A stretch of DNA of 64,000 bases from Trueperaceae bacterium (GTDB lineage: Bacteria; Deinococcota; Deinococci; Deinococcales; Trueperaceae), in contig JAMLIB010000004.1 of assembly GCA_023954415.1 (NCBI GenBank), forward strand, positions 248,001 to 312,000, read 5' to 3'. Made by a program: the position numbers and the translations under genes. Positions 62,192-64,000 of this stretch are shown one piece after another (within the stretch, counting starts at the first letter, position 1; the number at the start of each line of letters is the position of its first letter). The notes under the pieces are model-generated. The model was not told the DNA's origin and searched no databases. It worked only from the letters and a program-made list of their open reading frames with translations.

Positions 62192-62207
62192 TCATCGCAT
62201 GATGAAT
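62190..62207. promoter_or_regulatory. Putative TetR operator over the start codon of the exporter ATPase gene
   Basis: ATTCATC-GCAT-GATGAAT is a perfect inverted repeat (7-bp arms) that covers the end of the -10 element, the transcription start and the first codons. Confidence 0.6.
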
Positions 62208-62972
62208 AATGATCGCGGGCCCGCGTTGACCGTCCGCGGCCTGCGCGTGATGCGGGGCGGAACGGTCGTGTTCGACGGGCTCGATGTCGTCGTCCCCCGC
62301 GGTCAGATCACGGGCCTGCTCGGCCCGTCCGGGTGCGGGAAGACGACGCTCATGCGCTCCATCGTGGGAGTGCAGAAGACCGAGGGAGGGAGCGTTACGG
62401 TCCTCGGGGAGCCGGCCGGGGCCAGGACCCTGCGGCGCCGGGTCGCTTACGACACGCAGTCGGCCTCCGTGTACGCGGACCTCACCGTGCGACAGAACCT
62501 CAGGTACTTCGCGCGGCTCGTCGGGGCGCCGGCCACCGACGTCGACCGCGTCGTGGCCCAGGTGGGGCTCGCGGCGCAGCGCGACCAGACGGTCGGCTCG
62601 CTCAGCGGCGGCCAGGAGAACCGCGTCTCGCTCGCGGTAGCCATGCTCGGCAGCCCGGAACTGATCGTGCTCGACGAGCCGACGGTCGGGCTCGACCCGG
62701 TCCTGCGGGCCGAGCTGTGGGACGTGTTCAGGGCCCTCGCCGACGCGGGCGCCACCCTCATCGTGTCGAGCCACGTGATGGACGAGGCCTTGCGTTGCGA
62801 CCGGCTCTTGCTGATGCGCGCCGGTCGGATCATCGCCGACCTGACCCCGGCCGACCTGTTGGCGGAGACGGGAACGACCGATCCGGACACCGCGTTCCTC
62901 ACGCTGATCGAGCGCGACGCGGCGCCTCGGCCGCTCGCTCGACGGGCGTTGGGGCCGGAGACGGCGGCGTGA
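62199..62972 (+). CDS. ABC exporter ATP-binding protein
   Basis: The 257-residue ATPase has Walker A GPSGCGKTT, DTQSASVYADLTVRQNLRYF (ABC-2 exporter type), signature LSGGQENRVSL with an unusual E-N after GGQ, Walker B LIVLDEPTVGLDP and H-loop IVSSHVMDEALRCDRLL. It forms a DrrAB/NodI-type exporter with the next gene. Two ATG codons stand at 62199-62204; the first fits the leaderless promoter. Confidence 0.93.
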   Translation: MMNNDRGPALTVRGLRVMRGGTVVFDGLDVVVPRGQITGLLGPSGCGKTTLMRSIVGVQKTEGGSVTVLGEPAGARTLRRRVAYDTQSASVYADLTVRQNLRYFARLVGAPATDVDRVVAQVGLAAQRDQTVGSLSGGQENRVSLAVAMLGSPELIVLDEPTVGLDPVLRAELWDVFRALADAGATLIVSSHVMDEALRCDRLLLMRAGRIIADLTPADLLAETGTTDPDTAFLTLIERDAAPRPLARRALGPETAA

Positions 62973-63703
62973 CCGGCTCCCGTACCCTCGCCACCGCCGG
63001 GCGCGTGCTCCGGCAGCTGAGCCACGACCACCGGTCCGTCGCGCTCATGCTCGCCGCCCCCAGCCTGCTCGTCGGGCTGTTCGCATGGCTGTATAGCGGC
63101 CAGCCCGGCGTGTTCGACCGGCTGGGCGGCGCCATCCTGGTGCTGTTCCCGTTCACGGTGATGTTCCTGGTGACATCGATAGCGACGTTGCGCGAACGTC
63201 GGTCCGGCACGCTCGAACGGCTCATGACGACGCCGCTCGGCAAGGCCGACTTCATCGTCGGCTACGCGCTGGCGTTCGGGCTGGTGGCCGTGCTGCAGGC
63301 CGTCGTCACCGTGACGTTCTCCGTGTGGGTGTGCGGGCTCGACGTCGCGGGGTCGCTGCCGGCGATGATGCTCGTCGCCGTCGTCGCCGCCGTCCTCGGC
63401 ACGGCGCTCGGGCTCCTGGCCAGCGCCTTCGCGCGCACGGAGTTCCAGGCCACGCAGTTCATGCCCGTGCTCGTGTTCCCGCAGGTCCTGCTGGGCGGCC
63501 TGTTGATGCCGCGCGCCAGCATGCCCGGCGCGCTGCGCGCGTTCAGCGACTGGCTGCCGCTCAGCTACGCGATCGACGCCGTCACGGCCGCGACCACGGG
63601 GGACGATGGCTGGAGCCTCTGGCGGCCGTTGCTGGTGGTCCCGGCCTTCGGGGTCGGGTGCCTCGCGCTGGCCTCGCTCACGCTTCGCAGGCGTACTCCC
63701 TGA
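62969..63703 (+). CDS. ABC-2-type exporter permease
   Basis: The 244-residue protein has six hydrophobic helices: SVALMLAAPSLLVGLFAWLY, VLFPFTVMFLVTSIATLRER and MPVLVFPQVLLGGLLMPRAS, followed by LPLSYAIDAVTA, the ABC-2 C-terminal signature. RERRSGTLERLMTTPL is the elbow motif. GTG at 62969 overlaps the ATPase stop (GTGA). Substrate is unknown (drug, lipid or peptide). Confidence 0.93.
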   Translation: MTGSRTLATAGRVLRQLSHDHRSVALMLAAPSLLVGLFAWLYSGQPGVFDRLGGAILVLFPFTVMFLVTSIATLRERRSGTLERLMTTPLGKADFIVGYALAFGLVAVLQAVVTVTFSVWVCGLDVAGSLPAMMLVAVVAAVLGTALGLLASAFARTEFQATQFMPVLVFPQVLLGGLLMPRASMPGALRAFSDWLPLSYAIDAVTAATTGDDGWSLWRPLLVVPAFGVGCLALASLTLRRRTP

Positions 63704-63826
63704 GGCGCGGTCGTCGCCTCGTTGGGACTGGGCGTCCCACGGGTCGGGCCTTGCTGGGTCAACCGCACGGGCTCTCCCCTCGGAAGTAGTGCGCGCGGTA
63801 GCGTTGGCACGCAGTTCGGAGGAGAC

Positions 63827-64000
63827 ATGAGACTCATCCAGGTCGCCCAGCGTGCCACCGATCTCGACCGCGCCACGGCGTTCTACGCCGACCTGCTCGG
63901 CGCCCCGCCCGCTGCTCGCTTCGACCAGCCCGGCCTCGTGTTCTTCGATCTTGGCGGGGCGCGACTGCTGCTGGACCGAGGTGCCCGAAGCGCGTACCTG
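63827..64000 (+). CDS. VOC-family (glyoxalase/bleomycin-resistance) protein, start only
   Basis: The first 58 codons are present, after CGGAGGAG. MRLIQVAQRATDLDRATAFY and ADLLGAPPAARFDQPGLVFF are the first beta-alpha-beta unit of vicinal-oxygen-chelate proteins. The gene runs off the window. Function is not decided from this part. Confidence 0.8.
   Translation, partial: MRLIQVAQRATDLDRATAFYADLLGAPPAARFDQPGLVFFDLGGARLLLDRGARSAYL

Overview
The window is a 64 kb, very GC-rich bacterial chromosome segment. It most likely comes from the Deinococcota, near Truepera. The grounds are a RecA with the Deinococcus-type Walker A (GPESGGKTT), and several genes that start 5-7 nt after a TAnnnT -10 element with no Shine-Dalgarno site, which is the leaderless arrangement common in Deinococcus. 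The abundance of peptide-type ABC transporters, acyl-CoA dehydrogenase, methylcitrate and 2-oxoacid oxidoreductase genes points to a heterotroph living on organic and amino acids. The lineage call is inference from these features, not from a database match.

Layout. 1-6350: EamA transporter tail, an internally deleted NYN-domain gene, plsY, a rhomboid protease, an acyl-CoA dehydrogenase, and recA. The recA gene is written almost wholly with G- or T-ending codons, unlike everything around it. 6350-6840: toxin-antitoxin debris (AbiEi-like relic, orphan VapB-like antitoxin). 6967-14272: a MacA-MacB-TolC-type efflux operon whose membrane-fusion gene is split by a complete IS3-family element with a 3-bp target duplication. 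14362-32131: a catabolic region centred on one FadR/GntR-type regulator. It holds an oligopeptide-type ABC transporter, an HIBADH-family dehydrogenase, three tandem adenine-deaminase-family amidohydrolases, dehydrogenase E1 alpha/beta, a creatinase-like M24 protein, an E2 protein lacking the usual catalytic motif, and a succinate-semialdehyde dehydrogenase. TGGT-N3-ACCA sites lie before the transporter-side gene (one mismatch), before the binding-protein gene and before the regulator itself, which suggests one regulon for an unidentified nitrogenous substrate.

32196-41870: a Gfo/Idh/MocA oxidoreductase with a small beta-barrel-like protein, prpD-prpC-prpB of the methylcitrate cycle, korA-korB, and a GT4 glycosyltransferase. 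41942-53513: an MFS transporter, an M19 dipeptidase with its own peptide ABC transporter, a TPR-GGDEF diguanylate cyclase, an M20 carbamoylase-type hydrolase, an amine oxidase and a methyltransferase.

53574-64000: two ABC-2-type exporter modules, each beside a TetR regulator with a visible palindromic operator; a TumE/HTH toxin-antitoxin pair; two LysE-type exporters; a MocR regulator; an arginase-family hydrolase; and relics of a B3/4-domain gene and an Abi/HEPN-like gene. The window ends inside a VOC-family gene. I saw no rRNA, tRNA, CRISPR array or prophage.
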